From contig NW_026251788.1 in assembly GCF_025024155.1 (NCBI RefSeq), positions 1 to 64,000 on the forward strand: a DNA stretch of 64,000 bases, in the 5' to 3' direction. Below are positions 12,367-22,490 of this stretch, piece by piece. The position numbers and the translations under genes were made by a program. Below the pieces are notes generated by a model. The model did not search any database, was not told the DNA's origin, and saw only the letters and a list, made by a program, of their open reading frames with translations. Each line of letters opens with the position of its first letter. The first letter of the stretch is position 1. This stretch comes from Gamsiella multidivaricata. Taxonomy: Eukaryota > Mortierellomycota > Mortierellomycetes > Mortierellales > Mortierellaceae.

Positions 12367-12478
12367 ACCTCGAGCCACCCCTCGAGCCTCAACTTGGCAC
12401 CACTGACCCATCGAACCATGGAGCCATCGAATTACTGACCCTCTGAACTACTGATCCTCCGAGCCACTAAACCACCGG
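12367..12478 (+). repeat. Degenerate 16-bp tandem repeat
   Basis: Clear units start at 12399, 12415, 12431, 12447 and 12463: ACCACTGACCCATCGA, ACCATGGAGCCATCGA, ATTACTGACCCTCTGA, ACTACTGATCCTCCGA, GCCACTAAACCACCGG. Two weaker units appear to precede them from 12367. It lies between the retroelement remnant and a poly-A run (12498-12518), so it may be part of an old element end. Confidence 0.65.
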
Positions 12479-13240
12479 CACTCCTTCCGCCCTTTACAAA
12501 AAAAAAAAAAAAAAAAATAGAGAAAGAGAAAAGAACATTAACAGTTGCGTTCAACAACGCTCTGCCAACACCGTGCAACCAGTACTCCAATAGTGTCAGG
12601 ATGCCCAAACCTGACGACGTCTATCAGTCCATCACTCAGTTCAATGTTGCACAGACCGGCCCAAGAAGACCTTGCATATCACAATCGTGCCAAGTCGCTG
12701 TTCAAGCGTTCCTGGACAAGAACCAAGCTTACCTGTGCATTGCCAGGGTAAATGACAAAAAGAACAAAGTCCTGAGCCTCAAGCAGAAGACTCCAAGGCC
12801 CAAGGACTATTCGATCAGTATCACAATGTCTTTCCACATTGTGCACGTCTTACCAACAACCCGTTCTATTATTCCTACCTCGTCAACACTCGTCTCTGAG
12901 GGTAGATCCTCATCCCTACTGCCAACTATACTAAGGACCATCAATCCAGTATGATGGTCGATGGAAACCACTACAAGTCACTCCAACCGGAATCGTACAA
13001 ACCCTCGATTTCCTTACGTCCAAGGAAAAAAAAAACATTCGATCGTTACGCTCGTCCCAATCTACAAAAAAAAAAAAAAAAAAAAGACAGGCCATTAAGC
13101 ACATTGAAAACAATTGCCGAGCGACCCGATCACTCCGATGATCTCTACCACAATAGACCTTCGTTCCAGTCGTCAATCAAGTCAAGCTCCCTCTTGTTAC
13201 CACTGCCATGTCCCCCGCTACAGTACCTTTCATTTCCTTC
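12479..13240. other. Unassigned part of transposon island
   Basis: This holds A runs at 12498-12518 and 13063-13085 and an open plus-strand frame from 12601 (about 117 codons, starting MPKPDDVYQS). I cannot match that frame to any family. Its setting between two dead elements suggests decayed element sequence. Confidence 0.35.
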
Positions 13241-13249
13241 TACCAATAT

Positions 13250-14095
13250 GAGACGACTTAAAAATGAGTGTCCACCATTAGACTGGATGACCTTCAGCCT
13301 TGCTCGCATTGAACCAACCAAACGATCTGGTATCTCGGCACCAATGCTGTTCCATACACCCTCGAGGATCCTCTTGAGTTCATCGATACTCGTTGGTTTG
13401 TGACCGGCCGTGTTAAGGCGATCCGTGAGGGTGGATCAAAGGTTCTCGATTGGGTTCAAGTTTGGTGAGCATGCTGGCCATTTCATCTTCTCCACGCCGT
13501 TCATACTGCGCTAATTGCTCGCCATCAATATCCCGTCGGGTAATTGACACAGGATCTCCAATTCTCCTTTATAGATCCTCCTAATAAATCCGGCACTTTT
13601 GATGTCTTCATCTCCAGAAAAACCAGATTGGACGTGCGTTGTCCACCAAGCAGTGGGGATACCCCTCCCGCTTCTGAAAGTACATGTTATATTTTTTAGG
13701 TTATACTTCTCGTCCTTTGTTCTTCGGACCCTGATCTGCCGAGAATTCCCCAACTTAAGTCCCTCTTCGTCAGTCCATATAATTCGTCACCATTGATCTG
13801 GTGTCCAATCAGGATGCTCCCACGCGAAGGCCAGGCGTGCCGTCTTATAATCATCGGTGGAGAAGGTTTTCTTTGCTGCCACAAAGCTGAGAATGCCCTC
13901 CTTGTGGAGCTGTCTTCGAACCGTACTGGGTACTTGGTTTAAAAGGCAGTTCATTGGTGATATCATGGAGAGTTGCACTGTTGTTTTTGGCCACGATTCT
14001 TCTCAGGGCTCTTGTCGAAGCACCCCAAATTATTCCGCGATTGAGGGACTAACAGGAGTCAGGGATCGCCAAGCGTTGCTCCAGGGAATGAGCTA
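13250..14095 (-). mobile_element. Tc1/mariner-type transposase remnant
   Basis: Read on the minus strand, the pieces occur in transposase order: an HTH-side segment (LNQVPSTVRRQLHKEGI), the start of the DDE core with IIWTDEE (first Asp) after an in-frame stop at 13787, a middle part with frame damage, then CSPNLNPIENL carrying the last acidic residue and followed by TGA where the family has TGG (Trp). The tail reads TSIDELKRILEGVWNSI. Stops and shifts show it is inactive. Neither terminal inverted repeats nor TA duplications could be fixed by eye. Confidence 0.78.
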
Positions 14096-14493
14096 ACGAT
14101 GACTGTGGAGGGAGGCTGTTCCCCCGAGGATAGGCTATTCATGCGGTTGCGGCTGTTGGCTGGGCCTTGGTGTTTTTTCTTTTAGTGGCACGGTCTCAGA
14201 GTGGGGTAATCGCAACCTGCCCGTCGTGGTGTCAGTTGCATTTCTGAGACGACCCCAGGAAATTTTTTCGGCGCATGGGCCAACTTGCCCCACACGACAG
14301 ATCATAAATGAACAGCACCCTGCGAATCTTCTTTTTTTCCCCTTCCGCACCCTTTCTTCTCTATGCACACACACACATAACTTCAACGTCACGCATGCTG
14401 GCAAATTAAACGCATCATATCGACCAACAATAACAGCGGCAATAACTTCTCTCTGCATCCCATCCATCGTCTCAACTCAACATCTGGCTCCTC
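14096..14493. other. Upstream region of the FAS1 gene
   Basis: No gene is seen. It contains T/C-rich tracts (near 14330-14350) and a short CA repeat (ACACACACAC near 14366), then leads to the FAS1 start. Confidence 0.35.
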
Positions 14494-16484
14494 ATGCAAC
14501 TCGGCAGCAAGACCCAGCGTTCATTGAACTGGCGTTTGGCATCTCTCTCGCTGGGACTGGCCTTGGCTCTCTTTGCCAGCAGCACAAACGCTTCTCCAGT
14601 CTCACAGAGCTATTTCCGAAATGGCGCCGTTGTGCAACATCAACCCTTCGAAACGGGGGCGACGACTATTCTTGATGTCCTGGGCCAGCGACCGGAGTTT
14701 ACAAAAATCCTTGAGCTCATTCAAAAGGACAAAGGTAATGCAACAAACTTTTACTATCGCGGTTGCTGTGGCATCAAAAGAATACATGAAGTTGTAGCAA
14801 ATAATCTGATCCAGACTACACATACAACTCTGATAGACATGACCAAGATGCTGGGTGACCCTGTTACTCAGGCAAGCGAGATAAACCTTGTTCATTTTGC
14901 TTAGCATGTTGAAGACTGATGACATACAGCTAATGATGTTTATTTCGCTATTCGAATCCGATTCAGTCGACGCTGTTTGCACCAACGAACGAGGCCTTCG
15001 ACTCGGTCTCAGATGGAGACTACCCAACGCGTGATGTGCTCATGTACCACATCAGCGACCACGTCTTCAATACTTCGACTCTCCGCTCCAGAGCCATCAT
15101 CAAATCTCTGTACGAATCCCCCGGCCTCAACTACTCCCCCCAACTCCTGCGTATCTCGCTCGAGCCTCCCTGTATCCCCTCCACGAGTACCGTTCGGAAC
15201 TCGTTCTGGAGAGTTGAACCCGAGATCTGTATCACGGGCACGGATGAGGTTAATACTGAGGCTGGAGAAAGCCTGTATGTGAATCGTGCTAAGGTTGTGA
15301 TCCCGGATTTGAGGGCCCAGAGTGGTGGGGTTGTTCATGGGGTGAGTCAAATTATTTGGCCGCCCGGAGAGACGATTTTGGATGAGATCGAGAGACATTC
15401 TGCGCATTTTTCATATTTGAATAAGGCGTGGAGTGAGACGGGGGTGGATGAAAAGGTGAGGGATGGAAAGGATATGACGCTCTTTGCAGCCCATGACAAG
15501 GCTTGGAAAGGTAACAATTAGATCAGGGTTGCTATCTGATGCTTTATATGTTGTTGCGATTACTGTCGACACTAATATCTATGTGATCTTCACGGTCATG
15601 GTTCATGCGCAGCACTGCCGAAGAAACTGTTGAAATGGCTGTTCTCAAACGACGGCCGCGAACACCTCAAGATCTTCTCCATGTACCAGGTTGCGAACAG
15701 GGCTGTCTACACCCCTGAGATCTTCAACAAGACCCGCAAGGACGGAACCCCCGACGACGATTACCACGAAATCATCCTCCAATCACTCCTGAACTCACCC
15801 TGGTTTGAGCTGCATGTCCTCGCCAAGCCTAGGAAGTCCGTTCCAGCCCACTCAAACAGCGAGTCTGAACTCGAGTTGTATCCCAAGAACCTCGCAGATC
15901 TGATCGAAACCATCAAGGGACTCGTCCAAGGAGATGAGGACCCTAAGAATCCAGATGATGACAAGCAGCTGGGTCATCATCACCGTTACCGTAATCCCAA
16001 CCATTCGCACCATCATCCTCACCGCGGCAGCAAGCGCCATCGCCATCGTCACCATCATCATCGCCACCACCACCACAGCGGTTCACACGATGGAGGTGGC
16101 TGTAAAAAGCCTAAGCTGCCGACTCCTACACCGACTCCGCGCCGGGACGAGATCTTTGTGAACAAGAAGGCGCGAGTGCTCCATGGATTTGAGAACTGGA
16201 TCGCGGGCAATGGTGTGGTCCATGTGGTCGATCGGGTGCTGATGCCTCCGCGTAGTAAGGGCTGTGAGAGGATGACGGCGGCTGAGTGTGCGGCCTGGGA
16301 GACGATGTGGGATCTGGCGAATGTTGGAGTCGAGAACGTAGTCGATGATACGATCGCATGGTGGGAGGATCTGACACTGTTTGATGTGGAGGACGGAGAG
16401 GACAAGGAGGGTTTGGAGAAGGGTTTTTTTGACCTTGAGAATGATATGGACGACGAGGAGCTGGATGCGAAAAAAGACAGATAG
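14494..16484 (+). CDS. Secreted fasciclin (FAS1) domain protein
   Basis: Exons 14494-14734, 14837-14871, 14967-15510, 15613-16484 give 563 residues. Exon 2 is only 35 nt and its downstream intron starts with GC (GCAAGC), a GC-AG intron. With it the frame runs ILELIQKDKDMTKMLGD, then STLFAPTNEAFD, the first signature of a FAS1 domain. Without it the phase fails. The N-terminus has a hydrophobic core (about residues 15-32) ending near TNASP, a signal peptide. A first FAS1 domain (about 50-240) is followed by a second (from about 265 to the end). The second is interrupted by a His-rich segment (roughly residues 390-440, many HH and HRH runs). The C-terminus is acidic. FAS1 domains mediate adhesion at the cell surface or wall. 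Confidence 0.83.
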
Positions 16485-16736
16485 GACGCGACTGAGCAGG
16501 TGGAAGAGAGCCATGCCTTTGTCAAGTTCTAGGCAATGCAGCCGTGTGTTGTACATAGTTTAGCTGGCTTATAAAAAAAAATAAAAATACGTTCAGGCAC
16601 GAAGATCGCACGGAGCCAAATGAATCGAAAATCTTCCCAGGGGTCTCTACTGTCGCACAAGGAGCAATGAAAAAAACCCCCCGGACCTGGCCTGATCCCT
16701 TTTCCTTTTTCACACATCAACAAATCACCCATCGCG

Positions 16737-18008
16737 ATGCTTCCTTTCTCCCTGTCGCATCACATCCTTCGCCGTACACCTTCCCTCCCCACCACTACCA
16801 TCACCCGCATACCCCGTCAGCAGCTTCACCAACGCAGATCCTATGCCTGCCAAATCCACCACCCCACAAAATTGGGTGCTCTCCGCTCAAAACTCCGTGC
16901 CTTTGGAGGGGGTCACATCGAATTCGACTTGAATCATTCCCCTGGACTCGCCCTGTTGACATTGTCGAATCCCGCCAAACATAATGCGCTCACCGGGAAG
17001 ATGATGGCCGAACTTGCAGACTGCGTTGACTTCTTGGAGCAGGCTACGACTGACTCTTCGGCTTCGGGTGCAACGGTGTCGGCCATGGCGAATACAGGAA
17101 AGGATGAGCAGGGAGGTCAGGCACCGCAGCTGCACCCGGGCTCGGGATTGGTGCTCAAGAGTGCAGGCCAGGCAATTGAGAGACTTGAGAAGGCCCACGT
17201 CCAGATTCTACAGGGGCTGGTCGGCGTCATTATCACAGGTGCACAGCACAAGTCCTATTGCGCCGGACTTGGTACGTTTTGCGCGCTCGCACCATGTCAC
17301 CTGGTCCTCCTTCCCTGAGTTCAACTCGCGAAACCATTGAGCGCTTGCTAATTTCTTTACCTCCATACCTGGTTGAACCGGTCTTTTGTAGATCTCTCGG
17401 CTGCAAAAACGACCCTACTAACCCCTGAGGCTGGGTCTGAGATGTCCGCCCTAATGGTCTCAACCCTGACCCGATTCCTTCGCCTCCCACTCATTACCAT
17501 CGCCGCGATCGAGAAAGCCGCCGTTGGCGGCGGCGCCGAGATGACCACCTTTTGCGACCACCGTTGCATCGCCGAAAAGGCTCGCGTCCAGTTTGTCCAG
17601 ACCCAGATGGGTGTCGTCACTGGCTGGGGTGGCGCCAGTCGTTTGCTCAACCTCGTCCCCCGAAGCAGGGCATTGCGACTTTTAGCGTCCGCAGAGCCGA
17701 TTATGGGAGGTGAGGAGGCTGTGAGGGAGGGGTTTGCACAGCTAATTGCTCCATCGGGAAAGGCTGTCGAGAGTGCGACCGAATATATGCAGCAGTATGT
17801 GTGGGAGCGTCGCCCGGTTGATGGACAGGAGGAGGGCGCGAGGAGGTGCGTAGAGGCTGCAAGGGCATTTAAGAGGATTGTGAGCTTTGGGGTCGATGAT
17901 GAGAATGTGGAGAGAGTTACGGAGTTAGAGAAGGATTTGTTTAAGCGGTTGTGGGGTGGGAAGGATAACCTAGCAAGAGTTGAGGCGGCTTCTTCAAAGA
18001 AGAAATAG
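16737..18008 (+). CDS. ECHDC1: ECHDC1-type enoyl-CoA hydratase/isomerase family protein
   Basis: Exons 16737-17271 and 17392-18008, phase 1, give 383 residues. The start is rich in Arg, Ser and Thr with no acids, as in a mitochondrial presequence (to about residue 38), although ECHDC1 of animals is cytosolic. The crotonase fold is clear: LLTLSNPAKHNALTG, VIITGAQHKSYCAGLDLS, LTRFLRLPLITIAAIEKAAVGGGAEMTT and MGVVTGWGGASRL. This pattern (FLRLPLI, GGGAE, WGG) is that of ethylmalonyl-CoA decarboxylase, which repairs side products of acetyl-CoA carboxylase. A poorly conserved insert lies at about residues 103-140. It ends 171 bp from the convergent hydrolase gene. Confidence 0.88.
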
Positions 18009-18150
18009 CAAAATTGCTATACCTTGGTTGATATAGAGATATAGAAACTAGAGCGCATTGCATACGATAAAGGATGCGGAACAAATTATCGCAACCATCG
18101 TTAAAAAGTACTCGGTGTTGTACATGCAAAATAGATTCGTTTTTTTTTAA

Positions 18151-18178
18151 GAACGACGAACGACGAACGACGAACGAG
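18151..18178 (+). repeat. Four copies of GAACGAC-type 7-mer
   Basis: A short tandem array of GAACGAC, last copy ending in G, sits directly before the stop codon of the minus-strand hydrolase, in its 3' UTR. Confidence 0.8.
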
Positions 18179-18179
18179 A

Positions 18180-19984
18180 CTAATCGGCCTGCATCTCAGA
18201 CAACTGTTCTTCAGCGACCTTGCTGGCTGCGATGGTTTGAATCGCCAATGCATAGTCCTCGAGCGCATACATGCTCATCCTCGGTCCACCATGCCCCGAA
18301 TACCTGAACTCGTGCATCTCCCAACCACACTTCTGACCCATCTCGTATGATGCCTCGATCGGCACTACGTTATCCAGATACCCGCAGTATGCGTTAATGG
18401 TTACTCCTTCTGGAAGAGGAATGCTGGCGAGATCGAACCCTACGTCCGAAATGGACATCTGGATCTCGGAGTTGTATCCATTAGAATGTTGTCGATTCTA
18501 TGGAGAGAAAAACAACGTTGATATCAGTTCATATGCCCCTTCTTGGGCCATAAATGCATTCACTTGCTGCTGTTAGCCATAAGCCCACTCCTTACCATAT
18601 CGTGCACGAGAGCTGGGAGGACGACTTTATCAAACGCATCCGAGAACTGGAGAATAAAAGGATCCGCCGGTCTCTTGAGCTCATCGTTGCCATCCTCATC
18701 ATCGCTTGCATTATTATTACCATCGCGATTCCTCCGCTTATCCCGCCGCCTTCCTCCCGTCGTAGTCGTACTCTCCTGTTCATCATCACTGCTCCCATTG
18801 GAATTCCTGCTCGATAACGTCCCCGAAAGCGCGTTACTCGATGACATGATCATGGATCCTAAATGGTTCATCGAACTGGTCACAGCCCACACGAGACCGC
18901 GGGGGACATGTTTCAAAAACTTGAAGGTACTGCTTGTAGTATTGGGGCATTCGTTAAAGGGCACCCAGGGGGTGAGGAGTGAGATCGGGCCTGGTCGAAT
19001 CCGGTCGGGGAAGAGATTAACCATATGCATGATATAGTAGATCCCGCAGGAGTGACCCATGAGACCGAAGCGTGCGCCCGGGAGAAGATGGTCGATCACG
19101 GCCAGGGTTTCGAGACAAGTGTGATGTAGACGTTCGTTCAGTTTGCGGTTTGCTGATGGCTGTTGTTGCTGCTGGGCTGCTGCTTTGTTCGGGGCTCTAG
19201 ATTTCCTGTCCCTAGTGAAGGAGCGACGTATGGACTTTGTGTGCGATTTCCGTTGCTCCAATTGCTCGGTGTCATTGCCCGAATCAATATCCACGGCAGG
19301 GCTGGAGATGTTCGAGTGATCATCGCTACTGCGACGACAATCGTCTGTTCGGTCGTTGGCCGTTGTTGCTGCTGCTGACGCCGTTGCCAGAACTTCGATG
19401 GACTGTCTTTGATCTTTGCTGGGCTTTTCTTTATGTTTCTGCCGGCGATTCGATGGAGGTTTAAAGGGATCTGTGAAGCCGGTACCAGGACGGTCGACAC
19501 AGAGCAGTTTGATGTCCAGACGCACTGCTTGCGCGTGAATACTAGCGAGTTGACGACTGCTGCCTCCCAGACCATAAAAGTACACGACGGGTGTTCCTGT
19601 CTTTGACCCACAGGCCGTGTATGACACCGTCCTCCTACATCCGTCGAAGAGAATGTATGGAGCCGAGTTATTGCTGAATGAAATGATACGAAACCCATTT
19701 TCCTGTTGGCACCGAAGACGTACTTACCCAGAAGGAAGGATGATGGTTTGCCGGAACTGGGGCGAATCGATAAGGGCTTTGAGACTGTAAGTTGTTACCA
19801 GTGGCGCAGAGATAGGATCGAGAGTATGGTCCCTTGGCTCAGGCACGCTCTCTTCAGACCACCGTAGCATCGTTCTTTTTCTCTTTTGCTTACTCGCTGA
19901 GCACTCAAATAAGCAACGAGTGGTGAGGGATGAAGCAGCGATAACGAAGGCAAGGAGAGACGTAACAGGAATGATGAATGACAA
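18180..19984 (-). CDS. Alpha/beta hydrolase, probably membrane-anchored
   Basis: Exons 19984-19728, 19634-18596, 18497-18180, all GT-AG and in phase, give 537 residues. The N-terminus has a hydrophobic stretch (about residues 3-20), a signal anchor. The hydrolase core begins LPSGRTVSYTACG, then YFYGLGGSSR (oxyanion region), VDRPGTGFTDP, the nucleophile elbow LMGHSCGIYY, and at the end YLDNVVPIEAS (likely acid) and RYSGHGGP (likely His). Two Ser/Gln/Arg-rich insertions lie after the FTDP motif and in the cap region. The substrate cannot be told from sequence. The call of family is strong; the exact first exon is moderately sure. Confidence 0.82.
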
Positions 19985-20357
19985 GAGATGAGGCGAAGAT
20001 GAGATGAAGATCTTAGCAGCAGCAAGTTATAGATTAGAGGCTCACTCCCACTCTTTTTTCATTTTTATGTTCATGGGTGCTACTGCACCATGGAAGCCGA
20101 TAATTATCACCCCGAGAGCACCCTTACCACAATAAGCGTTAGGTTGCAGAATGCATGTACCTCCTAGCTACGTTAGAGAGGACGACACGGGCGCTGCCGT
20201 TGGGATTCGGCCCCGAGAAGCTAGCTAGTTTGCATCCTTATTTTATTCAATTGATTTGCGAGACTTGCAGGAGTAAAGAAGAAAAAAAGAGAAAGGCTAT
20301 CAAACATTGACCACGGTCGAGCCATGGTCCGTTCCCTGTTCCCCGTTTCCCACTCCA
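19985..20357. other. Intergenic, hydrolase upstream and Ecl1-like 3' flank
   Basis: No gene is visible. A minus-strand frame ending near 20300 overlaps the end of the Ecl1-like gene and is most likely its 3' UTR. Confidence 0.35.
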
Positions 20358-21942
20358 TCAGTCGATGAACTGTAGACTACGGGGAAGGCGGCTCGAGCAC
20401 ACCGTTGCCCATGATGATGTGTCCGAGGCGCTCTTTTGATGGCCACCGTTACTACTGTTATTCGCTCGACCACCACCATTGTGGCATCCATGCCTATGGC
20501 CCGAATCCCGTCCGTGTCTTTGATGGTGCCTCGTATGCGGATGATGCTCCCTCTCACATCCCGCCCACATCAAATTACTCTTCTGCACCGTCTTTACAAA
20601 CGATTCTGGCAACGGATCAACCTGTCGCCAGCCTGTGCCCCAGATCGAGGCCGAGAGGGCAATGCACCCGTTGGAATCACGCCGTGTAGTCGCTGAGGAC
20701 GGCGGCGGAGGTAGCTCAGAGACGAAAGGCTTTTTGTTGGCGTTGTTGTTCTTAGATTTAGTATTGCCCTTCTTGTTGTTGCTCTTGTTGCCGTTGGTCG
20801 GCCCTGCTCGCGCGGATGTGGAGGCGGAGGTACGGCATGCGGAGGTGCGGCAGCAGTGGTCGGGAAAGAAGAACTTGTCCATTTTTGGCCAAGCATGCGA
20901 AAGAGACCCTCCGTCTTGATGACCATCCTCATCACTCTTATCTGACGAGGCCAAACCCGAAGGTGTCAAAGATAATGGCGAAATCGCACCCTTGTCACCG
21001 GACGATGGCGCAATCGTCGTCGGGCTGAGGGACGCAGGGTTTGAAATTGTCGGCGGCAATATCGGCGAGAGCGTTGGCGGCGGGAGGGCTTTGTTCTTTC
21101 GAGCCACGCAGGATTGTTCGCAATCGTATGCCTCGCATGGCGCCATCTCGGTGAATTCTTTGCGATGACTAGACAGGGTTAGATTCCCAAAGCATCCCGA
21201 AAGAGATGAGGTTGACAAATTCGTATTCGAAGTGTCGGATGTGCTCAGCGAGGAATGTCTCCTTTGGTGGTAGAGTGGTTTATGCCGATGCATGAGTATC
21301 GGGTGCGATACTGAATGCTGCTGTTGGCACAGCACATTGGGGAGACGACTCGAGAGCAGAAAGGATTCCGACGGCGGATGGGGGTCTGTGAACCTACTCA
21401 CAAGGCCCTGACTCTCGGGATGGTATCCATGGCTCGGACGAGGCAGGCTCGAGACATGGCCATAGCCCATCGATGATGATGGATGATGAGAATGTGTGGA
21501 TGTGTGAGCCGAGTAGGAATGGTACTGGGAATTGTACTGGTGCTGCAAAAACCGGGTCCATTCATTTGTCTGCTGCTGACCATGGGCTCGCTGCTCCGCC
21601 GAAGGGTTGGGGTTGAGGTTTAACAGCGGCAGAGAGGGGACTCGGATCGCAGGGCGATGGTGGTGGCAGAACGTGAGATGGTCATGGTGGGTAGACCCGT
21701 CGGGGTGGTCGCAGTCGTGGAAAGCACAGCAGGCTAGGGCATCGGCCTTGCGGCACTCGTCCGAGCAGTACAGGCTTGCTTGCTGCCAGAAGGAATAACA
21801 ATGGACACTTTTAGCTCTTTGGAGTCCCCTCTCACATCTGTTCGTTAATGCTTCCTTCAATCATGTTCGCCACTTGATAATGAGCGCTTACATGGTCACT
21901 GTGAAAGTGCTTTGAGCAGACAGCACACCAGTTGCAATCCAT
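20358..21942 (-). CDS. Ecl1-like zinc-binding protein with long tail
   Basis: Exons 21942-21892 and 21782-20358 give 491 residues. The first exon encodes only 17 residues, starting MDCNWCAVCSKHF. The second continues QASLYCSDECRKADA. The CxxC ... YCSxxC arrangement is that of the Ecl1/life-span regulatory family, small fungal zinc proteins (usually under about 250 residues) that extend chronological life span and respond to nutrient state. Here the finger is followed by a C/H-rich piece (CCAFHDCDHPDGSTHHDH) and about 400 residues rich in Ser, His and Asn. Another Cys pair occurs mid-protein (MAPCEAYDCEQSCVARKNK). The family call rests on the N-terminal motif only. Confidence 0.75.
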
Positions 21943-22429
21943 TGCTATCAATCGTCGTGTTCAATTAGGAGTGGTTAGATGAGAATGAGAACTCGATTGA
22001 AGGATTGAAGGACTGAAGGAAAGAAAGAAGAGTGCATAAAGAAGACAAAAAGACTGGAAGTGTGTCTCTCAAGCAAAAGAGGAGGCAATGGTGGCAATAC
22101 AAGGTGAAGGCTATGCAAGCGGGAGGAGTGAGATGGGTGAAGAAAATAAAAAAAAGAGATGGCCATCTAAATAACCGGTGCTGTACCCGAAAATGAGTAC
22201 CTTAGCGGTGACGTGGAGAGTGGGCGCGACCACCCACTGCTCCGCGCTTCCTGGTTGGCTATTCCTAAAGCGCACGGCAATTGTTTGCGGCGCAATCAAT
22301 CAACATTGAATCTCGTAGATATGATAGCACTTTTTTTCTTTATTAATTAAATTTGCTTTGCATATGTATAGAATGAAGCGAGCTGATAACCATTGGGTTT
22401 AGAGCTGCTGTGCCTCTCTGCTGAGTCGT
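21943..22429. other. Intergenic, upstream of Ecl1-like gene
   Basis: No gene is supported. A GAAGGA-type purine tract lies at about 21992-22032. The left part (22343-22429) would be translated in frame with the CENP-B-type gene if its stop codons were read through. Confidence 0.35.
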
Positions 22430-22490
22430 CTGCTGCTGTTGCTGTTGCTGCTATTGTTGTTGTTGCTGCTGCTGTTACTGTTGTTGTTGC
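22430..22490 (-). repeat. CAG/CAA (polyQ) microsatellite across a stop codon
   Basis: On the minus strand this is a run of CAA and CAG codons interrupted by TAA (22477-22475) and TAG, each one base from a Gln codon. The coding end of the HTH protein lies inside the repeat. Confidence 0.85.

Noticed and set aside
12601..12954. Open frame of 117 codons in the transposon island
   Set aside because: No motif of reverse transcriptase, integrase or transposase could be seen; kept only as unassigned sequence.
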